Shown piece after piece: positions 21,500 to 33,775 of a DNA stretch of 64,000 nt. This DNA is from Piper betle (Eukaryota > Streptophyta > Magnoliopsida > Piperales > Piperaceae). Under the pieces are notes generated by a model. It was not told the origin of the DNA. It worked only from the letters and a program-made list of their open reading frames with translations, and did no database searches. The stretch covers positions 62,001 to 126,000 of the forward strand of contig JAURVB010014573.1 of NCBI GenBank assembly GCA_033002965.1. The letters run 5' to 3'. Position 1 is the stretch's first letter. Every line of letters starts with the position of its first letter. Position numbers and translations under genes: made by a program.

Positions 21500-23500
21500 C
21501 ATTTCTTTTTCTATCTCCTCTTCCGCGGGCTCCTTGCCCTTGCTTTATTCTGTTTCTTCTTTGTCTTGGATCTTCAATAATGAAATTGAATAACTCACTG
21601 CCATTACATTGGCTTCCGATGCCTTTTGTATTATGGCAACTTTTTATTTGATTTTATCTCTGTTGAGTAATTCTTGGATTTTCTTCATTATGTCCCGACA
21701 CTTCACCATCAGATGACCAACCATTTGATGGTATCGAGAGAATTTTTCTTCCTTCTCATCTTCTAGCTTTGGTGGGTTTTTCGGTGTCCATGGTATGATC
21801 TTTCCTTGCTAAACCGAAACATCGAACTACCTTATGGTATCACCAACATTGAAAGTATAATCCTCTATATTCCTCCATTCACGCCATCGTGAGGCCTAGT
21901 CTTTTGCCTTTCATTATTGTTTCTTCGCTTTTCTAGTTGTTTTTCCAACCTTGCTCGCTGAGTTCAGTGACAACATTGGTTGATGCCTTCGCATTCTTTA
22001 ATGAAGCCAAAACCCTCACAAGCACCTCAAAGATCACCACCTTTTCAAAGAGTTGTTCGAAAGTGTTGCATTGTGTACCACTTAGGAACCAAGCAGCCGG
22101 TTCAGTATTGATTGATTAAGCATTCATTGCACAAATCTTCATAAGCTCTTTGATGTTAGGAGTCTCCTTCATCTTGGGCGACAAACTTCTAAACCTCTTT
22201 ACATATGCAATTAATTGCTCAACCGACTGCCTTCGACGTTGTTGTAAGTGCTCTATCTTGACTCGGATCTCCATTGACTGAAACTGTTATGTGAATTGTT
22301 CAATGAACTTCTCTCATGAACTGATCAATCCGGGCAGCAATTGTTGAACCATCTTAATGCATTGCCACCAAGAGATGTTGGAAATTGTTGCAATCTCAAA
22401 GATTGTGATGTGATCTCCAGGGTTGTTGTCTCCATCCCAGTTGTTGAGCCCTCGTGAAGGCTAGACACTTGTACTTCTCAAGTAAAACTTCTATGTAGAC
22501 TTCATCACCCATGGGCGGGGATGCTTTGTTGCTTCGAGTGGAGTCTATCTTTCTTTCTAATCAAAGCAGTCATAAGTGCAACTTGTGCATCCATTTCTGC
22601 TTTCAACTCTTCATAGCAAAAGTCTGTCCTTGTCGCTACTGGCATGGTTGGTCATTGGGCTTATGGCTAGCTTGCCAACAAAATTATAACATGAGCTAGT
22701 ATTTGACTTATTGGCATTGTTGGTGGTACTATTGGGATGGGCACCATGGTGGTGATTGACCCTGGAAACACCATGGAAGGTGGTGGTTGGGAGCATGCAG
22801 GGTCATACCACTGATATGGGTATGGTGGCTAGTAATATGGTGGTTGCGGAAACCATGCAGAGTGAGGAAGCGAACAAGGCTCACTCTGACTTGATTGCGA
22901 CACTTGGTGGTATTACGCCCATATCTATTCCGGCAGCGAAGTAGATATTTTAGATTCCTCGTAATATTGTGTCCAACTTGGCTCGAATGGTGAAGTCATC
23001 AATGGGTATGCTGGTGACGTGGATCCTAGGACATTAGAAAACATGTTATCTATAAAAGGGGTGTTAGACAAATCTACCCTTGTTGGGGTGGTTGCCAAAG
23101 GCCTCTCCTATGACACCATAAGACTGTTTGTTATCGGTTGGCTGGCTGGTTGGTCCATCTCATCTGGACTTTGCTGGTTTGTTGGGTTGGCATCTTTTCT
23201 CCTTGATTTGCTTCCCATTGCAATGGGGGGTCGCCATTTAAAGCAAGTGCATCGTTCAGTGCCGATTCAAGTTGTCTAATCTATTCTCGAAGTTGCTCGT
23301 TCGAGTTCGAGTTTTCACTTCTGTAGTGCGGCTGGCTCGCCCATATTTGTGGTGGATTGTACTTGTCGTTCAAGTCGATTTGTTACGAGTGCATTGGAAG
23401 GTTCTCCTTCATTAGTGCCCTTTGCAGTGGAAAATCCCTTCTCTCAGGAGCCAATTTCTTTTTGTATGCACTATCTCTTCAAATAACACTGCTACTTATC
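21500..23500 (-). pseudogene. Ty3/Gypsy gag remnant (possibly Tat-type)
   Basis: On the minus strand, 22285-21960 reads as the retrotransposon gag core: MEIRVKIEHLQQRRRQ, QLIAYVKRFRSLSPKMKE, IKELMKICAMNA, then after a stop FLSGTQCNTFEQLFEK. Further on, 21735-21650 gives GHLMVKCRDIMKKIQELLN, the His/Cys-LK-IQELI segment of plant Gypsy gag. Stops and frame changes are frequent. No protease, RT or integrase follows before 21480, so pol was lost, or the element is a gag-only derivative. Confidence 0.65.
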
Positions 23501-23502
23501 GA

Positions 23503-23523
23503 TGGTCCCCAGTGGAGTCGGCA
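23503..23523 (-). other. Gypsy primer-binding site
   Basis: The minus strand reads TTGCCGACTCCACTGGGGAC, closely like the TGGCGACTCxxCTGGGGA primer site I associate with Tat/Ogre-type plant Gypsy elements. It stands between the candidate LTR and the gag remnant. Confidence 0.6.
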
Positions 23524-24900
23524 AATATGTTTGGGTGTGGAATTTCTGCTCCCACATTCACGCTTAGCTTTGTGTCGAGTTGGGTTTGAGGGTTTGGTGG
23601 GATCAAGGCTACCGTGCAAAGAAACCGTACGAGTAAAATAAAAATAAAGTACCACAAAGAATAATATATAAGATTTTTTATGTGGTTTCTCAGGGTTTAA
23701 CTCACATCTTTTCGTTAGTCTACAATGAGATTAGTATTCATAATTTACTAATTTTCTCTTCCTTAATAAATTACAAAACTGAATAGATCTTGACCATTTT
23801 AATTCTTTAACTTAGTACATAGTTCGCCCCCTTGAAGAAGCTTCAAAGCTTATATTGTAATACTCCAGTGATGAAATAAACTTCACCATTGCTCTTGGCT
23901 CGTGGGAAAACGGTGTGGTACCGAATTTTACGCAAATTTTAGCACGGGAAAGTAAGAAGATAAATTCAGAGTTGAACATTGCCGGACTAAAACGACCCAA
24001 ATCCGGGTTGGTCTAAACCCGGTGGTCAGCAGCAGCATGTCATCGGTAAACGGAAAGACAAGTGGAATGCTACAACGGCGTTGCACCCTCGTTCGAACGG
24101 CAACAAGCAGCGGGGGCGAATGTCCTCCCTCCTGCTTCAATGCCTGCCTCTGCACTGACGACGCTTCAGTAGCTGAGTCTCGGCTGGTCCGGAGAAGGGT
24201 GGCGAGAGCGGCCCAACTGGGTAATGATTCAGGCCGGGCTCTGACCTTCTCGGCGAGCCTCCACGTCTGCCCTCAGCCAACAGCAACACTTCGTGGCAGA
24301 CATCAGCAAAGCTGGGGCATGACGATCTGGGCACTGAAGGTCCTTCCTTCTCTTTACAGCAACACTTCAAAACAGCAACAGGACTCTTCTCCTCCAATGA
24401 TCTTTTGCTCTGGATGACGGCCGTCGCTTCACATCTGCCAAGCAAGACTCCACGGTGAAGGTGATCAGCAACCCCCTCCTTTCCTCGCGGTGCAGCACAG
24501 CAGTAGATCATCGACAGGGCTCCGGCTCCAACAAGAGTGCTTCTTGGGAGTGCTCTGGCGGCAATAGGGCAAGAGGTGGAGCGGATCTGACAAGGTAGCA
24601 AGGATACGACAGTGGGACGGCAAAAAGGGTCTCCGACTTTCAGCAAATATGGAGCCTCGATGTGAAGGTGCCCGTCCTCTTTTTCACAACAATCAGCGAT
24701 CATTACAACAAAAAATTCCCCTGCCCCTTCAAATTTCATGGCCTGGAGGATTTATAGAGTTTGATAGCCCTCTTTGTTCTACAATTACTGGCTTGTGGTC
24801 ATGAATCACTTCAACCGTCCCTCGCATTTCCCCTTCCCATAATCTCGGAACCGCATGAACTTTTATCCAAAGCTCCTAATTTAGCCACGTGAGAGGGATA
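23524..24900 (-). repeat. Candidate 5' LTR of the minus-strand Gypsy element
   Basis: On the minus strand a TATA box (CTCTATAAATCC, near 24762-24751) is followed by about 1.2 kb leading to ...CCCAAACATAT and the primer site. The long open frames at 24022-24417 (plus) and 24137-24739 (minus) overlap here. Neither resembles a protein I know, and both are explained by GC-rich leader sequence. The upstream LTR end is not defined. Confidence 0.4.
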
Positions 24901-26886
24901 ATACAAATTCATGCAAATATTTACTTAATTTGAAAGAATTATGATAACTCAAGGCAAAAAATATTTAATTTTCGTTAATTAGTAATTTCGTTTTTTACCA
25001 AACATATTTTCATGAAAATTTTACCGAACAAATTTATTTTTACCAAATATGCTTTAAGAAAATTTTATTACAATATATTTTTTCATTACAACATATTTGA
25101 TAGTGATGGATAAATTTTTTTTGCAAAAATTCAGGAATGTATATGTAAGGACCCAATCCAAAGATTAAATCAAATAAAAATCAAATAAATTATATTTTAA
25201 TAAAAAAATAGAAAAGTATATAAGATTATTGGAGAAACATCTTGAATTTTTTAAAAAAGTTTATATAATTAAAATAATACTTCATGAAATCTTAATGTTG
25301 CTATATAGTTGTTAAAATAAGAGACGTCATCCAAAGTTATAATTAAATTAGAACTCTTATATATCTAATATCAGTTGTTATGATAGCGATTGGAGTGGCA
25401 AGTTAAATGAGAAGAAAGTGTGAGAAAATAAAGAAAACTTAATTTAAAGGAGGAAAGTTCGTAAGTTGTCCATTATGAAGGAAGAGTCATTAGTTGGTTA
25501 ATTAGAAGAACTTAAGGCATAATGAAAAATGTTTAAATTTGTCAAAATTGGAACATTAGAATCTCTTTTAGGAAACAATGTAAAAGTGGTTGTTGCTTAT
25601 AGTTTATAATTTATAATTATAATTAAATAAAAAATCTTATAATTCTAATCTCAGCCGTTATAATAATCTAACAGTCATTATAAAAAAATGTATTTCATAG
25701 TTAGAGTAAGAATAGAAATCTTATAGAACTATTATCAGCTGTTATACTAATTTAATGGTCAAATTACATTCCCTCTAAAATTTTATAAATTTAAGATATA
25801 TCTCTAAAAATAGTGGCCTCGCCAAATGGAAGAAAACCACTTTTCTTTATATTATTGCATAAATAGATAGATAGATAGGTTAATAATTAATTACTAATTG
25901 ATAGATAGATAGATAGACTTATTACTTAATTATTATTTAGTATACTAAAGTACATTATTTAAATAAATAGTTAAATATGCCTAAATTAACGAGACCCTAA
26001 TTAAAGATAAACTAGCCAAAGGCCCACACGATGAGCGGGGAATATTAGAAATTTATTAATAATATGTACTAAGAATATATAAAATTATTATTATATTATT
26101 TAAAATAAAAATAATAAATATTTAATTAATTTTTCCAAAAAATATAGTTGTATACACATATTAAAAGTAATTTTAATTTTAATAAGTAAAAAAATTTAAT
26201 AACTAAATAGAATTTATTTTTTAAAACATTTTTAATTCATATAAAATTATACTAACTTTTAATAATAAATAAAAATATGTAAATAAAAAAATATATAAAA
26301 TCTGTAAAGTTAAAATTGAGTGTATATATTAAGAAACAAACTTTAATTTTATAGCATAATTATAAACATATTAAAACTTATTAATGCTTTTAAAATCCTA
26401 ATTTATGTAGAATTATAATCCAACTTTTTTATAATAGTCAATAATAATAATAGAAATTCAAAATTAACTAAGTATTAAGGGCTCATAAAATTATTTCAAG
26501 GTGGGCTAAAATGCATTGAGAGCAAAAAATACGATGAAAATGAAAAATAACTTCGATCACGAGTTTGAACTTGGTTAGCCTTAATTTTTAACTTTATATA
26601 AAAAATAAAAAAATATCGTCCATTGGGAAGGGTTACAAATTTGATCCAACTAACATCAATGCTTAACTTCTTGCTAACAATATTCAATCTACTTGCTTTG
26701 AAAAAATACAATAAAACAAAACAAATTATTATATTTTAACTTCTAATTAGGATCTATATTTATCATCAATCAGAGTCTATATCTAAAATATTAAATTATT
26801 ATTGTCTAAATCATTATTTAATAAAAATTTATGTATAAAATTAAATTTTATTTATAATATAAGTCACGAATGACACAATATCTTGC

Positions 26887-26889
<3 letters not shown>
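24901..26889. other. AT-rich repeat-like spacer
   Basis: No gene. TGTAAGGACCCAATCC at 25144 resembles an LTR start of Gypsy type, and a (GATA)n-like tract lies at 25862-25916. Otherwise strongly AT-rich. Confidence 0.4.

Positions 26890-26919
<30 letters not shown>
26890..26919. repeat. (TA)n microsatellite
   Basis: About fifteen TA dinucleotides at the edge of the Gypsy LTR candidate. Confidence 0.95.
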
Positions 26920-26923
<4 letters not shown>

Positions 26924-26924
26924 G

Positions 26925-27376
26925 ACCTTTTGGAGCAGGTGAGAATGATCTCTGCTTCCAAGAAGGAAGGAATGAGTTTGCTACTTTGAATAATCCAGAA
27001 TTATATGGATTGTAAAGAGATTGAATCCAATTTGCAAGAGCTATGAGAATTGGAAACGAAAGAGATGAAAATTGAGAGAATGCAAGACGAAGACAAGATG
27101 AGAAGAAGAAGGTTGATAGAGAGCTGAGTTTAAGAGAGAAGAGAATTGGGGAAAAAGTAGATATCATTAATTGAAAGTTTTCTCACATTGTACTTCCCCT
27201 TTTATACCCCTTTTTTACATGTGACTGAAATTCAAAATTCAAAGAATAAAAAAATCTGTTTTTTGGTGTTTTCGTACAAAAAATGAAATTCAAAATTGTG
27301 CGGCAAGTAACTAACTAACCAACTATTCCATCATTATTTTGCTATCCATAACTGTCTTCTCAGTAACGATTGCATC
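26925..27376 (-). repeat. Candidate 3' LTR of a minus-strand chromovirus
   Basis: A purine tract (AAGGGGAAG, minus strand, about 27388-27380) is followed by TGATGCAATCG, the likely LTR start. The LTR then contains a TATA-like region (GGGTATAAAAGGG) and a pyrimidine-rich stretch. The far end near the (TA)n tract is uncertain. Confidence 0.5.
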
Positions 27377-27631
27377 ATAACTTCCCCTTAAAATGTTCCC
27401 TGTTCTCTAGGGACACTCAAGACCGGACAATAACAAATCCGGAAAGTTGAGCTTGACTTCATCCATGAATTTCCAAGTACTCTCTTCTGCTACTAAAGAA
27501 TTCAAATGTATCTTTCCTTGAGGACGATGTTCCTTCACTTTGTATCCCAAAATTTTCTATAGAAAAGGATGCAAAACTCCAGTAAAGGCTAATACAGAGC
27601 GCAATGTTTGTTCTACAGCAAATAGAGATAA
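27377..27631 (-). pseudogene. Gypsy integrase C-terminus with chromodomain-like tail
   Basis: The minus strand encodes SLVAEESTWKFMDEVKLNFPDLLL, the tail seen after the chromodomain in plant chromoviruses. It is separated from the rest of its integrase (30064 upwards) by the insertion at 27632-30063. Confidence 0.65.
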
Positions 27632-30063
27632 TGTAACACCCTGATTTGGCTTGCAGCACTAACCAAGGTATTAAACCTTGGACCACTACTCTTCCTCATT
27701 TAAAATATAAAGCTGGCTTACAAGGCAGACCTAACCATTTGATGTGTTAAAAGACAAAAGGTTTGAGGAAGTCTAATGCACATCCAAAACACATATGGAG
27801 ACTTAAATTCATGCAATTAGAACATCTTATGTTAATCTCAAGTTATAAAGGAGATTTCAAATCCTTAAAAAATTTTGGCGGAGTCTCCCTTATAACTAGG
27901 GAGTGGGAAAATTTTCACAAACTTGTATATATTTACAATTTATAATGTCACACGTTGAACATTTCAAAAATTCACATTCCACACACAGAATCATGTAGGA
28001 GGTGTTCCACCTTGTTCACATCACAACACAGATCATTTACAACAACACTTTTCATTCTTTAGCCTTTTGGTCAACATTTTTCATTCTTTAGCCTTTTGGT
28101 TTGTCTAGTCTTCCCATGGGCCCTTCTCATGGAACACAAAATGATACAAAGCTCCTCTGAACCATATTTTTTCTTTATTCTGTATACCTACACAAATAAT
28201 ATGGTTTAGCGTACTAAGGATATTTAAAACCTTAAGTTCCAAAACTTCAAGGCTTGGAGAATTCCTACACAAAACAATCAGATATGCATGCCCCATAGTA
28301 TACTGTTTGCAAGACAGCTAAAATATGGATTAGTGATAAACATTTCAATCATTTCACATGAGGCAACTCTATAGTTCATTTGAAAATGCCTAAACGCTCT
28401 CACTCATGAATTCAAAGTGGTTCCCTAGCCTAATACTATTCTCATCATGGGCTCACTGGCCCACATGGATAATCATATTGGCTCAGTAGCCACTATATAT
28501 TATTCACATCAAATGTACCACCAGCCTCACATCAACATGAGCAAGACACAACCATAGCAAATAAGTCAGCCATCCCCATGAGTCGTTCCTTAATCCTTGC
28601 GTTCCTCTAACCAAACTTGTAACACTAAACTATATAGAAAACATACATGTATGTAATCAAAGATTACTGGTCTAGAAATAACTACGAAAAACGATTCCAA
28701 TCAAGCAACTGGATGACTCATCATTAACTGAGAAACTTCAACATGAAATAAGAAAACTCTACATCACACATCATCATAATATTGTAAAGTGGCCACTAGG
28801 GCCTAATCATAATTACTGAGCTAAACATATGCACGAACTAGAATATTCAACGGTAATGTGCTAGTGCTAGTGCATGAGCTAGAATCTAGTCGATGATGAC
28901 ATGTCCGTGGCTAATAGGGCCTAAACTAATCTACTAAAATGCATGGTCTAGATACACTCAATGGAGAGCATGCTCATGTTGAATACACACTGCTAGCAAG
29001 TACTATATCTAATAATCATAATCATAATCATAATTATAATAAATATTAACCGTCAAACCAAGCACCATAGGTGGGTACTGACCAGGCCCCTCGGTGGGTG
29101 TCACACTCCTATCCATCACGCGTGCATAGAAAATCTGAAAATCAAATAATAGGTATAAGACCTGAGAAGTGACTGATAAATAGTGCTAGAGCAACTTTTG
29201 AGCTGGATCTCATCTTTTGAAAACTCATCAAGGGATCTCAACCTTGAAGTTTTATTAATTCAAAAAATCGATAAGATGGCCCAGTAGGTAGTGGGATCCA
29301 ATAAAACGCCACTGACTATGTCCATACGATGTAATACAAAACAACGTAGAGCCAAACAACAAATCAAGCATAGAGGGGTCCTAACAGGACCTGTGAGGCA
29401 AGCTCCACATCCTAGCTTGACAAACTCAATTCCACACGATCTAGCAAATGCAGACCACTACTCAAACCCTAGTATGATGTATGCAGTGCAATGACATGTA
29501 GACAATCCTAGATGCAACAATGACATGACATGCAAAGAAATAAGAAATTAAACACACATCACACAACATTCACATGTCATTGAGCGTATCATAGCTACTC
29601 ATCGAGATTCTATAAATAAAAGAGATATCGAATCGAAAATCTTGGTTCATTATGAAATAATTTCTAGGATTCAACCCGCACTCTTTAAATCTAACAAGAG
29701 ATATCGAAATGCTTGAAAGATTCAGAGCAATTTAATTGAGATACCTTACACATTAATCGAGAATAAGATCTCGGTAAAATTATGAAAAGTAACTTAAGAT
29801 TTTAGGTCAATTATTTAAACTTAACCCTGAAGGTAGCTTCGTCGTAGCAAATTTATTCTGCAGAACTTGAAGGGGGAAATGAAGGGGAAAAGATGGGGGA
29901 GGTTTAGGAAGCTTCTAGAGCATGACTAGGCCAAAAGGTATGCCCAAATGCGTCCGACACAACTCTAGACTAATGTAACACCAAAGGCACAACACACACG
30001 AAGTACATGTGAACATGACCATAATCTACACAACACAACCAAACACAGCCCTAATCTTTTAGC
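27632..30063. mobile_element. 2.4-kb insertion inside the Gypsy integrase
   Basis: Integrase sequence stops near 30064 and resumes near 27631. The intervening DNA begins TGTAACACCCTGATTTGG, a typical LTR start, and has no coding potential I recognise. TGTAACACC occurs again at 29975. It is most likely a solo LTR or a non-autonomous LTR element; the right edge and target duplication could not be fixed. Confidence 0.5.
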
Positions 30064-31351
30064 CACATTTTCTACCTTCTAAGTAATAAGAAATGGTCCA
30101 TAACATCTAGCTAACCACTTAGATTGTTTCTTTAAACTCAAAGAAATTTGTTTGAATGACTGCAATCTCAAGTAAACTTTGGTTCCAGTTCAAAAAATTT
30201 CGAAGTTTTGTGCTTGTCTGCTTCATCCTATTTTATAGCTTCAAATAAGTTCCTTTTCAGCTCTCAAAATTCGATCTCGAGTTTGCAATTCTTGATCAAG
30301 GGCAGATTGCCGTGTATGTACAGTAGATTGAATGGTGGTCTTCCAAAAATAGCTTCATATTGTGTCATCTTGATTGCAGAATGTAAATTGGTATTGTAAC
30401 AGTACACATCCCATGGTAACTATTTACGCTAATCTTTTGGTCTAGAACTTGTAAAGCATCTTAGATACATCTCCACAACTCTGTATTACCTCAGTCTGAC
30501 CATCACTTTTTGATGATAAGTTGATGGCAAATTAAAAGATACTCCTGGTACTTTGAATAATTGCTGCGAAAACTCACTTAAAAAGATAACATCCCTGCCA
30601 CAGACAATTGATTTAGTTAAACCATACTCCTTAAAGACTTTTGCAAAAAATAGATTGGCCACCGAAACTGTTGTATATGGATGTTGTAATGGCAAGAAAT
30701 GTGCAAATTTCAATAATTTACAAGCAACAACTGAAATCACAGTTTTACCCTGAGAATGAGGTAAACATGTAATAAAATCTATTGACAACTCACTCCAAAT
30801 TTCATCTGGTATAGGAAGTGGTTGTAAAAGACCAGCATGATTCACATTAAGAGATTTACGAGGTTGACAAATCTCACATGTCTGGATGAATTCCTTGATA
30901 TTTCTTCTCATTCTTGGTAGGGAGAAAACTATTTTGATCCCGTGCATTGTTTTTAAAATCCCTCATGTGTTCCTAAATGGAATTCATTTGTAATAAGATG
31001 AATGAGAGCAGAATCAGTAGACAAATATATTGCTCCTTTATAAAATATCACTCTATCCATTACTTTCCACTTCTCATTATTCAATTCCTGATTAACATTT
31101 TTCTTGTCAATTTTTTGCAGTTCAATGTTGTTTTGGACTTCTTCCTTTACTGTATCCAACCACTGAGGAACAAGTACTAAAGTAGCTGCCAATTATGGAG
31201 AGTTCTGATCAATAAGAACTTGAGAATTTGAATGATGTTCCAATTCTCTTTTCTAGACAGTGCATCTGTAAGCTGATTTTCAACTCTTTATTTTATATTT
31301 GATATGAAAATCAAATCCAAACAGCTTGGTTGGCCACTTGTGTTGTGCAAT
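30064..31351 (-). pseudogene. Ty3/Gypsy (chromovirus) RNase H end and integrase
   Basis: From 31351 downward the minus strand reads the last part of RNase H (QHKWPTKLFGFDFHIKYK), the zinc-binding region (FYKGAIYLSTDSALIHLI...EFHLGTHEGF), RRNIKEFIQTCEICQPRK, and the integrase core: catalytic Asp in WSELSIDFI, Asp in VCGRDVIFLSEF, and Glu after a one-base frameshift (DGQTEV). It goes on to YNTNLHSAIKMTQYEAIFGRPP (30410 to 30330) and a decayed C-terminal part down to 30064. RT, protease and gag are missing, because a LINE begins at 31352. Confidence 0.85.
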
Positions 31352-33775
31352 TGTAGTCAATTTCTCAATGGATCTCATTTACATTCCACGCAATTGTAAT
31401 TTTACTTTGAGTAACAAACAAATTGATCACTCTATTGTTTACAGGAAACTTGACACTGGCTTTTGCAAAGATCTTTGGATGTTAAAATTTCCCGATGAAT
31501 ATATCAATTGCCTTCTTCTTGGGTCCTCCAATCATTCTCTCATTCTCTTCAAGCTAGAAGACCCTATACCCTTTGGTCCTAAGTCATTCTACTTCTTCAC
31601 TATGCGGCTTAGAGACGACTCAATCAGGACTATAGTTCAAAATGCATGGTCCTCCCACATTGTTGGAAATTCTCAATTTATTCTCTTTAGAAATCTCCAA
31701 GCTGTTAAGGCAACCTTAAAAATCGAAATATTAAGGTTTTTGGCGGAGTTAATGCGAGATTGAGTAGTACTCACTTGTTCCTCCATGATGCCCAACAACT
31801 ATTTTCCATAGATCCCACAAATACTTCCTTACTTGAGAAGGAAAGATTGGCCTGTCTCAAATTGCTCCAAGAGGAAGACATTCTACAGAAAGTAATCTAG
31901 AGTAAATTGGCTGCGAGAGGCGATAAAATTCTTGATTTTTTCACTCTACAGTCGCCTCTCAGCATTTTAAGAAATTACATTCACAAGCTTGTTGACTGTC
32001 ATGGAAGTAAGCATTATGATCAGTCGAGACATTGGGATTGTAGCCGAGATGGTTATTCAAGGATATTTTTACCATCTAACTGTCCTACCTCCCCTCATCT
32101 ATCCCTTTTTTATGTCGGTTGACATATGAGCAAGGTTCCATGTTGACTCATAAAGTTAGCAATGAGGAAATCAAAGTTGTTATCTTTAATGCTCCAACTA
32201 ACGAAGTTCCTGGCCCAAATGATTTTATTAAAGAATTTTTGTATTCTTCTTGGATATTATTGGAAAAGATCTTACTTTAGCCATCAAGCACTTCTTTAAC
32301 AAAGGAAAGCTTCTTCAGACATTTAATCATTGTTTCCTTTCACTTATTCCACAAACTTCATATGACAAATCTTTTGAGTACTTCAGATCTATTTCCCATT
32401 GTAGTTTTGTCAAGAAATGCATCTCTAAAATTATGACTTCTCGACTTTCTTTTACTTTGCCTTTTTGATTAGTCTAAATCAGTAAGCATTTTTGAAAGAG
32501 GTTGATAAATGAAAATATCTTGGTGATGAATTTTCACCATCTTTGGGGGCCTAAGAGGTTTTGTATCAAGGTTGATTTAAAAAGGTATTTGAAAAAGTTC
32601 ATTGGGATTTCTGCTTTTGGTCCTTTGTGACTTAGAGTTCACTAACACTTTGACTTCCCGGATAACTGAATGTCTCAACACCCCATTATTTAGTGTTTTG
32701 ATAAATGGATGCAATTTTGTTGTTTTAAAGAGAAAAACTGGTTTTTGACAAGGTTGTCCCCTTTCACTACTTCTCTTTTTCTTTGCATGGAAGCGCTATC
32801 TGTCATGCTTGAAATTAAGATGTATGAGGGTCATATCATCCCTCCCATTACAAGAAATGCTCCCGAAGTATCTCACTTTTTATTTGACAATGATCTCTTG
32901 ATTTTCTCAGAAGAATCTCTTTAGTCGGCCTGGCATATTAAGTTAACCATACAGGATTTTGAAACTTTCTCATGTTAGAATCTAATACTAAGAAAAGTGT
33001 CATCTTCTTTTGTCATGCGTGTGACAACAAAGATAATATAGTTGGATTGTTTGCCTATCACACTATAGTGCTTCCTATTCGCTACTTGGGTTTACCTCTT
33101 AGTTTGAAAAAGCTCTCTTATTCTATGTGTGTTCCACTCATTGAAAAAATCAGAGCCAAGATTCAAAAGAGGAAATCAAGTTTACTATCTTATGTCAACT
33201 GCCTTCAACGCTTAATATCTGTCTTAAATGACATGTCTCACTATCGAGCCTCCACCTTCAAGCTTCCCATGTGTGTTTTAAAGCTCATTAGTAAATTCTC
33301 ATCGTTCTTGTAGAGAGGCAACTCTGATACTAGGGGTTTTCATAATGTTAGTTGGGAACATATTTGCAAACCCTTATCAGAAGGTGTCGGTCTCTGAGAT
33401 ATGTTTGATGTCAACAAAGTTGGCTTAACCAAACTCTTTAGGTGTGTCTTGTCAAACAAAAATAGTTTATGGGTGAAGTGGATTCATGAAGTTTATATAC
33501 ATGGAGGATCTATCTTGATTGTGTGTACAAATCGTGGATCTCGTGCTTGGAACAACATCACTTTTGTATGAGAAAATCTAGTCCACTAATGCTTCAATCG
33601 AATTGGCAATGACATGAACACATTTAGTTGGCTAGGCCCTTGGCTCAACCACTGCCCCCTCATGTAAAGATTGAATAATAGAACAATTACAAATCTTGGA
33701 CGAAACACCTCCCACACTACTGCACAATTCATCATCTATAGTTTTTGGACTCTCATGATGCTTCATAGATTAACA
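31352..33775 (+). mobile_element. 5'-truncated LINE retrotransposon
   Basis: Non-LTR element starting inside the endonuclease region (IDHSIVYRKLDTGF, LLLGSSNHSLIL, the SDHSP motif in decayed form). It continues with the linker before RT (SKLAARGDKILDFF), RT segments (NAPTNEVPGPNDF; decayed QGCPLS; LTFYLTMISLF where FADD would stand) and the C-terminal part (VLPIRYLGLPLSLKKLSY, KPLSEGVGL). It ends with FSWLGPWLNHCPL near 33650. There are many stops. Its abrupt start within a Gypsy RNase H is what a 5'-truncated LINE insertion produces. No poly(A) was seen with certainty. Confidence 0.8.

Noticed and set aside
24022..24739. Long overlapping open frames on both strands (131 and 200 codons)
   Set aside because: Neither resembles a known protein. 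Both lie in GC-rich LTR/leader sequence between a TATA box and a primer site on the minus strand.
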